Shown piece after piece: positions 26,781 through 36,829 of a stretch of DNA of 64,000 bases. Source of the stretch: Fodinibius salinus (GTDB lineage: Bacteria > Bacteroidota > Rhodothermia > Balneolales > Balneolaceae); NCBI RefSeq assembly GCF_008124865.1, contig NZ_VNHY01000002.1:620001-684000 (forward strand), given 5' to 3'. Made by a program: the position numbers and the translations under genes. Each line of letters opens with the position of its first letter. Position 1 is the first letter of the stretch. Below the pieces are notes generated by a model that saw only the letters and a program-made list of their open reading frames with translations, did no database searches and was not told the DNA's origin.

Positions 26781-28010
26781 CTAGATTAAATACAGGGGAT
26801 TGGGACTAATACAGAGCACAAAAATAACCATGCAAAGCCATCCCAGGAATCGGCGGGTAGGAGTCAGTTTGCGTTCACGCAGTGCCGGGGGATGCTCAAT
26901 TCCTACCAGGTAGGCAAGAAAAAATGACCAGAAAACCCAGATAAGTGAACCTGAGGTGGTGATGTTGCCCACATATAGATACAGGAATCCGGCCGAGCTG
27001 GCGATACTTGTAGCCAACGTAGGGATAATCCACTGTAGATCGCCTTTGAATGCTTTTCTGAGCAATGTATATAGTACGGCTGCCCAGATAATCCAGCTTA
27101 AGATGCCGAGGGAATTATCGAAATCGCCGAGATTCATATGGATAAAAGGAATGGCCTCTATACCCGCCAGCGTTATTAAAACTCCAAAAAACAGGCGGGC
27201 TACGATCTTGTGTTTTTTAAATCCGATAAGGGAATAGAGTATATGGCCCCCATCGAGCTGACCTATGGGCGTTAGGTTCAGTGCCGTAAAAAACAGCCCC
27301 AGCCATCCCGCAAACAGAAAGGGATAGTGATACATCTCCCACATGGGGGGTACGTTCTCATAAAATGAGGCCAGTGCACTGTAAAGAATGGTGTTACCCA
27401 CCATTAGTACGTTGCCGTTGGTTTCCTGCGGCGGATTATCAGGATATACGCCATTTTCTGCGACGTATTCTTTGACTGCTTCGTGGCCTTCAAAGTTTTG
27501 TATATAAGATGGTTCCGGCAGCGTCGAAAATCCATAGATGAGAACAACCAGCGATACTACAAAGCCGGCCAGTGGTCCAGAAGCGCCCACATCAAACATT
27601 TTATAGGTGTCATTAATTTTTTGTTTGATGCGGATAACGGCTCCAAACGTTCCAATGCCCAAGGGGATAGGGATAAAATAGGGCAGGGTAACTTTAATTT
27701 TATGATATACGGCTGCAAAATAATGACCAAATTCGTGTACACCCAAAAAACCTAAAAGTAGTCCCGCAAAAAGGAGACCCCGGAAAAAATCTGAGAGCGA
27801 TGGTAGTCCCAAGGGAAATGGTGCAGGATTGAATCCGACAAAGCTGGAGCCAGTTAGCGATACTGTGAGTACAGTAATCAGGAAAAGTGCTAGATGTTTA
27901 GCAATGGTCTTAGGATCCAGTTCCTGTCTAACTTGTTGAGAAAAGGAAGATTGAGCATTAACGAGATCGAGTTGAAAGTCTGTTGTTTCCGTTGGGGGTT
28001 TGTTATCCAA
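26781..28010 (-). CDS. Site-2-protease family membrane metalloprotease (M50)
   Basis: The 409-residue polytopic protein has the two M50 active-site motifs in membrane segments: HEFGHYFAA (His92, Glu93, His96) and LTPIGQLDGGHILYS, where the Asp of LDG completes the zinc site. No PDZ domain separates them, so it resembles the plant EGY or archaeal/cyanobacterial type rather than RseP. Family members cut membrane-bound regulators or process proteins. It starts 17 bp after the arcA stop on the same strand, so the two may share a transcript. Confidence 0.9.
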   Translation of the reverse strand: MDNKPPTETTDFQLDLVNAQSSFSQQVRQELDPKTIAKHLALFLITVLTVSLTGSSFVGFNPAPFPLGLPSLSDFFRGLLFAGLLLGFLGVHEFGHYFAAVYHKIKVTLPYFIPIPLGIGTFGAVIRIKQKINDTYKMFDVGASGPLAGFVVSLVVLIYGFSTLPEPSYIQNFEGHEAVKEYVAENGVYPDNPPQETNGNVLMVGNTILYSALASFYENVPPMWEMYHYPFLFAGWLGLFFTALNLTPIGQLDGGHILYSLIGFKKHKIVARLFFGVLITLAGIEAIPFIHMNLGDFDNSLGILSWIIWAAVLYTLLRKAFKGDLQWIIPTLATSIASSAGFLYLYVGNITTSGSLIWVFWSFFLAYLVGIEHPPALRERKLTPTRRFLGWLCMVIFVLCISPNPLYLI

Positions 28011-28027
28011 AAGTATTAGTACGTTTA

Positions 28028-29248
28028 TTAAGTTCTTGTAATGGGCATCGTCATACAGCGCGCGCCGCCCCGCCCGCGGCAGAGTTCGTGGCCGCGAAAG
28101 CTAATGGCAATTTTTTTATCTGACGGATCAAAGTTGCGATCACTGTATTCTTCGACAAATTCGTATTGGTCCATTAGCTGGTAGCCGTGATTTTTTAGTT
28201 CCCGAAATGTATTGGTGTTCCGTTCATATCCAACAATAACGCCGGGAGCCAATGCAAAAACGTTTGCACCGTCAGTCCATTGTTCACGAAATTGATTGGT
28301 ACGCTGGTCTCCTCCACAATTGATAAAGGTGAAGTCACGATTCATAAGTTCGGTGAGTGCCTTTTTTAGCGAAGGCATCGATTCTGTAATAATAGAGCCA
28401 TTCTGTGATCGCAGTGCCACTACATTGTTTTGACGCTGAGTGATATCCGGAGGAAATGCAATACATTCATGCTCACTGGAAAAAGTGAAAATAGTATCCA
28501 GGTGCATCGATGAACGTTTCTTGGGGATGTCCACAGCCAGCACGTGCTCAACACCTTGTTCCAGTAATCCTTCGGTAGCTGTCATCAATCCGCTAAACGA
28601 AGTGCGGGCACTCATGCCAATGAGTACAACTTTTTCGGATGCTACCAACACATCACCGCCTTCAATAGATTCTTGCTCATCAATGCGTATAGTGTTTTTC
28701 TTAATGTCAGCAAATAGCGGGTGATGCTGTATGAGCGTTTCCATAAGGATGGATTCACGAATACGGGCTTTTCTAGCCGGCTGTGAAAGTAGTATGCTAT
28801 CATTGACGACTGCTGCGAGGTCGCGGGTAAATAGCAGATTGGGCGTGGGATGGAGTGTAAAGTTCTGTATCGAATCTGTGGCTCCATTAATAACAAAGCG
28901 GAGCAGTTCATCTGCATCCAGGGCAAAGAGTTCGTCTTCAATAGTATGAAGATTTTGTTCGCTGAGCCGCCCAATCAGCTTTTCAATAAAAAAAGATCGA
29001 GCATTATCCTGCTTGAAACACTCCCTCAGTAGATCAGTAATTTCATAAATGGTTCCGTCTTCGGGCATGGCAGCTTTAAAAACGTTGAGCATATCAAGGT
29101 GCTCACGGCGGGCATCTTCTTCAAAAATGATATCATCGAACAAAAGCTCGTCTTTTAATTCTGGGTTTACAAGCGATACTTCGGTGCCCGGAGTGTGAAC
29201 GATGACACTTTTAAGCTGAGCCGTTTCTGATGTGACGGATAAATCCAT
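28028..29248 (-). CDS. arcA: Arginine deiminase
   Basis: Hydrolyses arginine to citrulline and ammonia. The 406-residue protein has the family's active-site motifs: FTRDLAAVVNDS (substrate-binding Asp), EGGDVLV, MHLDTIFTF (catalytic His and Asp) and the terminal RGGARCMTMP with nucleophile Cys398. Length is normal. No arcB, arcC or arcD genes lie near, so a full fermentative ADI pathway is not encoded here; the enzyme may serve acid/ammonia balance or citrulline supply. The M50 protease gene follows by 17 bp. Confidence 0.95.
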   Translation of the reverse strand: MDLSVTSETAQLKSVIVHTPGTEVSLVNPELKDELLFDDIIFEEDARREHLDMLNVFKAAMPEDGTIYEITDLLRECFKQDNARSFFIEKLIGRLSEQNLHTIEDELFALDADELLRFVINGATDSIQNFTLHPTPNLLFTRDLAAVVNDSILLSQPARKARIRESILMETLIQHHPLFADIKKNTIRIDEQESIEGGDVLVASEKVVLIGMSARTSFSGLMTATEGLLEQGVEHVLAVDIPKKRSSMHLDTIFTFSSEHECIAFPPDITQRQNNVVALRSQNGSIITESMPSLKKALTELMNRDFTFINCGGDQRTNQFREQWTDGANVFALAPGVIVGYERNTNTFRELKNHGYQLMDQYEFVEEYSDRNFDPSDKKIAISFRGHELCRGRGGARCMTMPITRT

Positions 29249-29476
29249 TGAGGCAATTTGCTTTATTGGGTTTTAATGAGCTGAAGATACAGTTTTTAGA
29301 CTGTAACCACTCACTAGTGCTGATTCCAAATATACATGTTGATCGGGCAATTTTTAAATCCTAATTAAAGTAGAAAAGTAGTATAGAATTTCTCTATATT
29401 TTCGCACGATTGGCAGTGAAAAACTGTTAATTTGTTTCATTAGTCGAACACCACTTTATATTGGATTGATAATTAT

Positions 29477-30337
29477 ATGTCATCATCGTCTGAAATAGAA
29501 TCGCTGGTTTATTTGCTTGAGGACCCGGATCCTTATGTGCAGGATAAGGTAAGATCGCGGCTTTTTGAGCTGGGTGAACAGGCAGTGCCGCTGCTTGACC
29601 AGCAGAAAAATAATACTCAGGATGAGGGTGAGCGTGAGCTGATCAGCGAAATAATCCGGTGGATTACCTACAGCAGCGTTGAGAATGACTTTATGGATGT
29701 GGTAAGTGGCGGACTTAATAATTTAAAAGAGCTTGAAGATGCTATTTTTATTCTGTCACGATTTAACAATCCTACCTTGCGTGCCAGTGAATATAAGAAA
29801 AAGCTAGACCGGTTTGCCGAAACTATTGGTGATGAAGTGCGCTATGCTCTTGATGACAGTCAGAAAATGCATGTTGTGCTCGATTATGTTTTTGCCGAAC
29901 TGGACTTTAGTGGAAGCACCAAGGATTATTACAACCCTGAAAATTCATACTTGAATTGCGTGATTGATCGGCGGCAAGGATTACCCATTACACTATCACT
30001 TATTGTGTTGTTTATTGGTCGCCGGCTACAGCTTCCTTTTCATGGTATAAATATGCCCATCCACTTTATGTTAACTTACCAAGGGGAAATGGAAGAGGTA
30101 CTTATTGATCCTTTTGATCACGGTAAGTTGGTAGATTATAGCCAGTGCTATTATTTCTTAAAGCAGAATGGTATTGATCCTAAAAGCAAGCACTTTTCGG
30201 TTGCTTCCGAGATAACTATTCTGGCTCGCTGTATCCGGAATCTTATTAACAGCTACGAAAAATTGGACCAGTTGGATACAGCAGAAAACCTGAAAAACTT
30301 ACTCAGTACGGTAGAAACTATAGCCGCCCAACACTAA
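29477..30337 (+). CDS. SirB1-family transglutaminase-like protein
   Basis: The 286-residue product opens with HEAT-like helices (about 1-60) and then carries the SirB1 N-terminal transglutaminase-like fold: NPENSYLNCVIDRRQGLPI, TLSLIVLFIGRRLQLPFHGI and HFMLTYQGEMEEVLIDPF with DHG following. The usual nucleophile Cys is probably the Cys of LNCVIDRR. Relatives in other bacteria sit near prfA/prmC, but not here. The biochemical role is unknown. A terminator follows at 30432-30466. Confidence 0.85.
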   Translation: MSSSSEIESLVYLLEDPDPYVQDKVRSRLFELGEQAVPLLDQQKNNTQDEGERELISEIIRWITYSSVENDFMDVVSGGLNNLKELEDAIFILSRFNNPTLRASEYKKKLDRFAETIGDEVRYALDDSQKMHVVLDYVFAELDFSGSTKDYYNPENSYLNCVIDRRQGLPITLSLIVLFIGRRLQLPFHGINMPIHFMLTYQGEMEEVLIDPFDHGKLVDYSQCYYFLKQNGIDPKSKHFSVASEITILARCIRNLINSYEKLDQLDTAENLKNLLSTVETIAAQH

Positions 30338-30431
30338 GTCTGTTTATGAAATTAAAGGGATAGTTGAAGAAGTCCTCTTTTTGCAGCAGCTTACAATGCG
30401 CCTATTGAAGGCGTCTCTCTTGATGAATAAC

Positions 30432-30466
30432 GGAAGCCCGCTTTGAACGGTGGGGCTTTCTTTTAT
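30432..30466 (+). terminator. Terminator after the SirB1-like gene
   Basis: GGAAGCCC (30432-30439) pairs with GGGCTTTC (30453-30460) with one G-U pair and a 13-nt loop, followed by TTTTATTATAT. It lies 95 bp past the stop codon. Confidence 0.7.
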
Positions 30467-30623
30467 TATATGTGAGTGTTTAGGCTGGGCTTATTGAGAG
30501 CTTATCTCAGACAATTTTCGGCATAGTGCGTAATTATATGCTAGTAAAGGCACTATAGGCAGGCCACGGGGCGAAAAGATATATTACTACTGGCAGCTTA
30601 CACTTAGGATAGCATGTAACGCC

Positions 30624-32897
30624 CTACAACGAGAACCCAAAGGTATCTTGTTTCTCATTTGCAAATTCAAAGGGATTGATTTGTTCAGCTATCTTATAAA
30701 AAGACTGTGCTTCTTCTTGGTTGTTATTAAAACGATGAATATCGCCGGCTAGTTTGTAGACCATAGGATTTGAGGGGGCTTCATCCATCAGGTATTTGAG
30801 TTTGGGGATGGCATCATCCAGGTTTTTGTTATCTACATTAATAGCCAGGCGATAGAGGTCGGCCCGCAACGAGTTGTTTTGCGGCTTGAGCCGATCCAGG
30901 TAATGCAAGCACCGCGAATAGATATTGCGTTCATAATAAAAACGCACCAGTTGAAATATCAGTGCAGCAGATAACTCAACATCATCAAGCTGATCTTCAA
31001 GACGGCGCATGATTTCGCGTTCTTCCATTACCATAAACAAGTGAACAAGTCGGCAAATCGTATCATCATCATGTTCCGCCTTTAGTATTTCGGTTTTTAA
31101 TTCATCGGTAAAAAGTCTGTGGAACTGTTCTATAATTTTTTCTTCAGGGAAGAGCGGGTTTACCAGTTCATCAAGCGCAAGCAGCTGGTCGAAAGTACTT
31201 AGAGATTTCAATTCTTCTTCTGAAAAGACTTCAATATTCCACTTCTCATTAAAGTAAGCTATATTTTTCCAATATTGTTCACTGTTGGTATCCAGATCAA
31301 GAGAAAAGGTGGTGGTGCCCAGATGGTGCTTAACATTTATATGTGGAGCAAGGCCCACCTTGTGACCATCTGACCGGGCCTGAAAACAAAAATCGATGTC
31401 TTCAAAAAATGCCATTTCAAACTCTTCATCCATCTGTAGGTTGGCATCAGTACGGATCATCATGCAAAAACTGTCAAGATATTCAGTACGGATCAGCGTG
31501 GGGGCGTCATCGTCAACATTTCGTTCCGCCTGATCGGGATTCAGCGTCTTGTTGGTAGAAGGTCCCATCACCGCGTATTGGGGGTTATTATCCATTAGCT
31601 TCGTTAGGTGCGCAATAGCATCGTCAGTAAACTCAACGTCATTGTGGAGCACGCAGGCATACTTGCCATTGGCTTTTTCAAGTCCACGATTGACCGAGGC
31701 TGCAAAACCGACATTTTTAGGATGCGTAATAACAGTGCAGTCCAAAAATTGCTTTTCCTGAAGCTCGTCCAAATAGTCGTGAGTATTATCTAGACTGGCA
31801 TTGTCAATAACGATAAGCTCTAGGGGGGAGGTGTCACAGTGTTCAGAAATTGAGAGTAGACAGTGTTCTAGGGCTGGTTTTCCGTATGCTGTTGTGGGGA
31901 TGATAAGACTGACCTTTGGTTTTTTCGTGTCAGTTGGTTCAGTTGTTTTCCTTGGTTTTTGTTCTTCCGATTTACTTACCTCATGCTTGAGTTCGGATGC
32001 CTCAACAAACCGACGTTTCTTTTCGAGTACTTCAATTTTTAGCTGACTTGCTGCCTGATGGTTGGGATGGTTCTGTAGAACTTCTTCAATGAGTTCTAGT
32101 GCAGCATTGAAGCGCCCGTCTTTTTTCATGTTTTCAGCTTCGCTCAGTAAATTGTTATCAAATGATTTTTGGCCGGTAGAGGAATCCTGCTCTTGTAGTT
32201 GTTCAAGTACTTGGGTAACCGATTCCCGACTGTCCGCACGATAATCAGTTTGTCTAAGTAGAGTCATTATAATCTCTTCCCGATCCCGCACGGTTATATT
32301 TGGAGATTCGAGGAAACTATTGGTTGTATGCCACGACTCTGATTCCATAAATGAGGAGTCGCCCAGCCGGGCCGCGAGTTCGAGGCTGTGGTAGTGCTGC
32401 AAATATGGGTTGAAAAAGCGATTACCTGATGCAATCGTAGATAAATTCCAAATGAAATGGCTATCCTGTGGCCAGTGGCTGTTTTGTAAGAAAGATAACC
32501 ATTGGTCGTGGCCGGTCGGTAGATTGGTGTCTTGAACGAGAGCCGAATATGAAGATTGGTTCAGTTTTTTTAGCTGTCGGGCAAGTAGATTTTCATTGAT
32601 ATCCTGAAGTGTTTCGGGCGCCCAGAATACCGAGCCGTTGCATTCTAGTAACACTTCGTTGAGGGCGTTACCGCGTCCTGATGGCTGATTGTGAGAAAAG
32701 AAGAAAGTATGCTCATGCTGATAATAATCTAGCAGTGAGGTTATGGCATCAGTCGTTCCATCGGTAGAGCCATCATCAATAACAAAAAGTTCAAAAGAAA
32801 ATGCAGAGATGTCATAAAGAGTATCCAGAGTTGGTTCAATAACATCTCGTTGATTTTGGAAAACAAAAGCAACCGAAAGCAGTGGTTTGTCAGCCAT
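30624..32897 (-). CDS. Glycosyltransferase with two family-2 domains and TPR-like repeats
   Basis: I place the start at the ATG 32897 (757 residues), because the frame above it is AT-rich, non-conserved and would overlap the next gene. Residues 1-220 form a GT-A fold of family 2 (VAFVFQNQRDVIEP, ELFVIDDGSTDGTTDA) but the expected DxD is replaced by VFWAPET. A coiled/TPR linker (about 250-320) leads to a second GT2 domain, PKVSLIIPTTAYGKPALEHC, VIDNASLDNT, VLHNDVEFTDDA and FFEDIDFCFQARSDG, which has intact catalytic features. The C-terminal 150 residues are TPR-like. It probably builds a surface polysaccharide or glycoprotein. It stands alone. Confidence 0.87.
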   Translation of the reverse strand: MADKPLLSVAFVFQNQRDVIEPTLDTLYDISAFSFELFVIDDGSTDGTTDAITSLLDYYQHEHTFFFSHNQPSGRGNALNEVLLECNGSVFWAPETLQDINENLLARQLKKLNQSSYSALVQDTNLPTGHDQWLSFLQNSHWPQDSHFIWNLSTIASGNRFFNPYLQHYHSLELAARLGDSSFMESESWHTTNSFLESPNITVRDREEIIMTLLRQTDYRADSRESVTQVLEQLQEQDSSTGQKSFDNNLLSEAENMKKDGRFNAALELIEEVLQNHPNHQAASQLKIEVLEKKRRFVEASELKHEVSKSEEQKPRKTTEPTDTKKPKVSLIIPTTAYGKPALEHCLLSISEHCDTSPLELIVIDNASLDNTHDYLDELQEKQFLDCTVITHPKNVGFAASVNRGLEKANGKYACVLHNDVEFTDDAIAHLTKLMDNNPQYAVMGPSTNKTLNPDQAERNVDDDAPTLIRTEYLDSFCMMIRTDANLQMDEEFEMAFFEDIDFCFQARSDGHKVGLAPHINVKHHLGTTTFSLDLDTNSEQYWKNIAYFNEKWNIEVFSEEELKSLSTFDQLLALDELVNPLFPEEKIIEQFHRLFTDELKTEILKAEHDDDTICRLVHLFMVMEEREIMRRLEDQLDDVELSAALIFQLVRFYYERNIYSRCLHYLDRLKPQNNSLRADLYRLAINVDNKNLDDAIPKLKYLMDEAPSNPMVYKLAGDIHRFNNNQEEAQSFYKIAEQINPFEFANEKQDTFGFSL

Positions 32898-33093
32898 AAA
32901 TGTGCATCCCGATTGGGCAGTTAGTTTACCGAAATATACGAGCTGAAGGTGAAAAGGCGAAAATGATTTCTTTACAAGAAAGGGGAGGAGGTACAGTTTG
33001 TTATAGGGGGTTTTTAAAAGGATTTGTAATTTGTCATATTTTATATATTCTATCATGAACAAATTCATAAATAATTTTATAATAATTTTGCTT

Positions 33094-33522
33094 ATGAAAG
33101 TTTTAAGGGAGATGCACTTGTCTATTATTATTCTTGCTGTTGCTATTATTGGATGTTCTAGTATGGGAACTATACAGGGCGATGCCTCAAAAGTTTATAG
33201 TGAAAAATATTCTAGAATGGGTGATGTTGTTGAACAAGCTATTAATAATAGATCGCTAAGTATTCAATCTATTAATGAGCCTTCATCTGGAGACAAGGTG
33301 GTTATAAAATTCAGTAAACCGATAAAGACATCGAGCCAAGATTATAGTAGTGAAAATGTTATTTCCGGGGATATTGCTGAAGTTATTATTGAAAAGGTTG
33401 ACACTAAAAAAACAAGAATTACGATCTTCAATCCAGAGTATCATTATTCTGTATCAAGTTCTGAGAGAAAAGAATATGCTAAACAATTGATGAATGATAT
33501 TGATGAAATCCTTGGTCGTTAG
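33094..33522 (+). CDS. Small lipoprotein, function unknown
   Basis: The preferred start is the ATG at 33094 (142 residues), giving a clean signal peptide with a lipobox ending IIGCSS; the longer frame from 33031 only adds Asn/Ile-rich residues. The mature part has a compact alpha/beta pattern with VVIKFSKPIKTSSQDY and KTRITIFNPEYHYSVSSSERK, a size and layout seen in many uncharacterised envelope lipoproteins. It is distinctly more AT-rich than its neighbours, as is the 371-bp stretch after it, which may reflect recent acquisition. Confidence 0.65.
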   Translation: MKVLREMHLSIIILAVAIIGCSSMGTIQGDASKVYSEKYSRMGDVVEQAINNRSLSIQSINEPSSGDKVVIKFSKPIKTSSQDYSSENVISGDIAEVIIEKVDTKKTRITIFNPEYHYSVSSSERKEYAKQLMNDIDEILGR

Positions 33523-33893
33523 TATTTGACTGTGATTTTTTGAGCAGTTGAATGACGATTTTCTCTGTATGTATATTTATCGCTATCTGAATTTGGATCG
33601 CTATTTTCATCATTGCTCTCTGTGAGTCTATACAGACGATTCCCCATTTTGAAAGGGCAAAATAATTTGGTCAGGTAAAGCAGTAGTAATTACGAATTAT
33701 AGATTAATTACAGTTTGCAAAATAAAGTTAGTCAGAATTGGATTAAACGCTTTGAACTTATTAAGATTTGCTATAAAAAATTTTCTTATGGAAATAGTGA
33801 TTGTGGAAAACGGAAGATTCAGTTGGATAGTTATTGCATTTAGCTTTCAAGGGTATTCTGCATTAAGTTTGACCAATTAGTACATATATAGAT
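33523..33893. other. AT-rich intergenic stretch, no gene seen
   Basis: No coding frame, RNA gene or strong hairpin is visible. It must carry the promoter of the M61 protease gene that starts at 33894, but no clear -10 or -7 element stands out among the many A/T runs. Confidence 0.5.
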
Positions 33894-35756
33894 ATGAGAG
33901 AGATATTACTAGTTACATTTATTTTCAGTTTGGGAATTGCAGGCTGTAAATCCGGTACAGATTCTAGCCCTTCGGTGCAGTATGATGTTCGTTTTTCAAA
34001 TGCAGAGCACAACGAAGCTGACATCACGTTAACGGCGAAGAATCTGTTACCCGGTCCTGTAACGGTATCAATGAGCAGAACATCACCAGGCCGTTATGCC
34101 CTACACGAGTTTGCCAAGAATGTATATGAGGTGACGGCTGTAAACAGCACTGGTGACACTCTCGAAATTGACCGTCCGGACTTGCATAACTGGACGGTAA
34201 AAGGGCACGACGGAACCGTCAAGTTTAACTATACGCTTTACGGCCGCCATGCCGACGGCACTTATTCGGGCATCAACGAAGAGCATGCGCACTTAAATAT
34301 GCCGGCGACTTTTGCGTGGATTCGCGGACTCTCTTCAACACCGGTAACGGTTAACTTTTATCCGCCCCAAAATAGCAGCTGGGACGTAGCTACGCAGCTG
34401 CAAAAGACCGACGATCCATATACTTTTAAAGCACCTGATTACTACTACTTTCTGGATAGCCCCACGGAGCTCAGTAATTTTGATACAGCATCTTGGGAGG
34501 CCTCTGCCGATACGAGTGGACAAACTATTCAGATGGCTGTACATCATAATGGTACACAGCAACAGGTGAATGAATATGCGGATATGGCCCAAAAAGTTGT
34601 GGCCGAACAGGTTGCAGTTTATGGCATGCCCGTTGATTTTGACTTTGATCAATATACATTTATTGTAGATTATCTGCCGTATGTACATAGTGATGGCATG
34701 GAACATCGCAACTCTACAATATTGACTAGCCAAACGGCACTCAAGGGTGATGGCGCGCTACAAAATTTGTATACGCTCTCCCATGAATTTTTTCACAGTT
34801 GGAATGTAGAACGAATGCGCCCGAAGTCGCTAGAGCCATTCAATTTTATGGAGGCTAATGTCTCCGGGGCGCTTTGGTTTGCTGAAGGATTTACCAGTTA
34901 TTACGATGATTTGACCATCCGTCGGGCTGGAATCATATCCAACGAAAAATATGCGGCCGATTGGGCGGGCACGCTCAATTATGTGTTGAACTCGGTCGGT
35001 AATCAGTATTATAGTCCTATCGAAATGAGCCAGCAGGCACCTTTTGTGGACGCAGCTACTTCTGTAGATGCACAAAATAAATCCAATACCTTTATTTCGT
35101 ATTATTCGTGGGGTGCTACTATTGGTCTCGGGCTTGATTTAACCCTGCGATCTACCTTCGAGGATGTATCCCTTGATGATTATATGCGTGCTGTTTGGAA
35201 GAAGTACGGTATCACCGAAAAACCCTATACTATTGATGATTTGCAGCAAACACTGGCTGAAGTAACAGACAGTACCCAATTTGCTGAAACCTTTTTTGAC
35301 AAACATATCCGAAGTGGTAAGCAGGTGAACTTAAAGCCGTTGTTGGCAAATGCCGGATTTGTACTGCAGAAAGCGCATGCTAACCAATCGGTAATCAGTT
35401 TGGGAGGTGCAAAGATTAGTTATGAGGATGGCAAAGCGACTATATCTGAAAATACCCAGGTTGGTAGTCCACTGTACAGTGCTGGTCTGGATGTTGGAGA
35501 TGAAATACAGTCAATAGATGGGCAGGCCATTGATAACGCTCGCGATATGCAGCAGTTGTTAGCAGCACATGATCCCGGTAGTGAGCTTTCAATTACCTAT
35601 ACATCGCTCGGCGAATCGTATGAGTCAATGGTTACGTTAGTAGAAAATCCTCAGCTTCAAGTTGTACCCTTTGAACAGGTTGATAAAACTGTAACGGACA
35701 GTATTAATCAGTTCCGGGAAGACTGGCTGGGAAGCAAAGCTACAGCATCCCAATAG
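33894..35756 (+). CDS. M61 glycyl-aminopeptidase-like protease with PDZ domain, lipoprotein
   Basis: The 620-residue protein has a lipoprotein signal (FSLGIAGCKSG, Cys18), an N-terminal beta domain, and the M61 catalytic domain with HEFFHSWNVERMRP (His297, Glu298, His301) and the downstream Glu in LWFAEGFTSYYDD. A PDZ domain follows near 510-590 (SPLYSAGLDVGDEIQSIDG). Family members are periplasmic aminopeptidases with preference for Gly or Ala. It is 67 bp upstream of the DUF72 gene, and both read forward. Confidence 0.92.
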   Translation: MREILLVTFIFSLGIAGCKSGTDSSPSVQYDVRFSNAEHNEADITLTAKNLLPGPVTVSMSRTSPGRYALHEFAKNVYEVTAVNSTGDTLEIDRPDLHNWTVKGHDGTVKFNYTLYGRHADGTYSGINEEHAHLNMPATFAWIRGLSSTPVTVNFYPPQNSSWDVATQLQKTDDPYTFKAPDYYYFLDSPTELSNFDTASWEASADTSGQTIQMAVHHNGTQQQVNEYADMAQKVVAEQVAVYGMPVDFDFDQYTFIVDYLPYVHSDGMEHRNSTILTSQTALKGDGALQNLYTLSHEFFHSWNVERMRPKSLEPFNFMEANVSGALWFAEGFTSYYDDLTIRRAGIISNEKYAADWAGTLNYVLNSVGNQYYSPIEMSQQAPFVDAATSVDAQNKSNTFISYYSWGATIGLGLDLTLRSTFEDVSLDDYMRAVWKKYGITEKPYTIDDLQQTLAEVTDSTQFAETFFDKHIRSGKQVNLKPLLANAGFVLQKAHANQSVISLGGAKISYEDGKATISENTQVGSPLYSAGLDVGDEIQSIDGQAIDNARDMQQLLAAHDPGSELSITYTSLGESYESMVTLVENPQLQVVPFEQVDKTVTDSINQFREDWLGSKATASQ

Positions 35757-35823
35757 CACCACACTTGAACGATTAGTCACCTTTACCAATTGCTTATAAG
35801 CAAAAGGAAATTATAATTCGAGC

Positions 35824-36690
35824 ATGCCTATTCGAAAATATCATATTGGCTGTACCGGGTGGAGTCTTAAAGAGTGGGTTGGTAATTTTTTTACTGATGA
35901 TGCGAAGCAGAGGGAATTTCTAAAACAGTATGCTTCGGTCTTTAATTCTGTGGAAGGTAATACTACGTTCTATAACATTCCTGCACAAAGGACAGTGCAA
36001 AAATGGGGCAAAGCAACGCCGGATGAGTTTAAGTTTTGTTTCAAATTTCACCGTTCTATTACCCACGAAAAGCAGCTGAAAAATGTAGAAAGTGACATTT
36101 TGGAATTTTTGGAGGTCTTTGATCCTATTGCTGACCGCCTCGGGCCTTTTATGATTCAGCTGCCGCCGCAATTTTCTCCCGAATCTTTTTCACGATTAGA
36201 GACGATGGTGGGGGTGCTGCCCAGCTCGTACAGCTATGCGGTAGAGGTTCGCCATCCCGATTTCTATAACCAGGGGCGAGAAGAGCATCGCCTTAACCGC
36301 CTGTTGCGTAGTTATAACATTGATCGCGTGGTTTTTGATACGCGCAAACTACATGCTATGAAGCCCACCGATCCTTCGGTGCAGAAAGCCCAAAAGAAAA
36401 AGCCCAATTCGCCGGTACGATTTAATAATACGGGTTCGCGTCCTATGGTTCGTTTTGTGGGGGGCAACGACCCGGTAGCGAATGAGTCGTATTTAAAAGA
36501 ATGGGCTATTGTCGTGGCCGACTGGATTAAAGAGGGACTGCATCCGTATTTTTTTCCGCATTCACCGGATAGGGTCAGTCAGCCTAAAATAGCCCGCACC
36601 TTTCATCGAATGCTGACTGAACTTGTTGATTTGGAGCCGATGCCGGCATGGCCTATTGACCGGCAGGATAAGCAAATAGATTTGTTTTGA
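35824..36690 (+). CDS. DUF72 (YecE-like) protein
   Basis: The 288-residue protein has the DUF72 TIM-barrel signature from its start (HIGCTGWSLKEWVGNFF), with FNSVEGNTTFYNIP, FKFCFKFHRSITHEK, LGPFMIQLPPQFSP and YAVEVRHPDF. The function of this widespread family is unknown. The final segment HPYFFPHSPDRVSQPKIART matches the usual C-terminal part. It is probably a single gene, 140 bp upstream of prfC. Confidence 0.9.
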   Translation: MPIRKYHIGCTGWSLKEWVGNFFTDDAKQREFLKQYASVFNSVEGNTTFYNIPAQRTVQKWGKATPDEFKFCFKFHRSITHEKQLKNVESDILEFLEVFDPIADRLGPFMIQLPPQFSPESFSRLETMVGVLPSSYSYAVEVRHPDFYNQGREEHRLNRLLRSYNIDRVVFDTRKLHAMKPTDPSVQKAQKKKPNSPVRFNNTGSRPMVRFVGGNDPVANESYLKEWAIVVADWIKEGLHPYFFPHSPDRVSQPKIARTFHRMLTELVDLEPMPAWPIDRQDKQIDLF

Positions 36691-36829
36691 TATAGAATGC
36701 AGGTTACACGGATCTTCAAATAGCCTTTCTGTTTAAATCTCTTAATCTATCTCCTATATCAGAGGTGAAATAACATCCGAATTTCCTTATCTTTACAGGC
36801 TTTTGAATACCCAACTTTGAAATCTCTTC

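Noticed and set aside
32898-33068. Upstream extension of the glycosyltransferase to an ATG at 33068
   Set aside because: The extra 57 residues are AT-rich and non-conserved, overlap the neighbouring gene region, and the domain begins right after the ATG at 32897.
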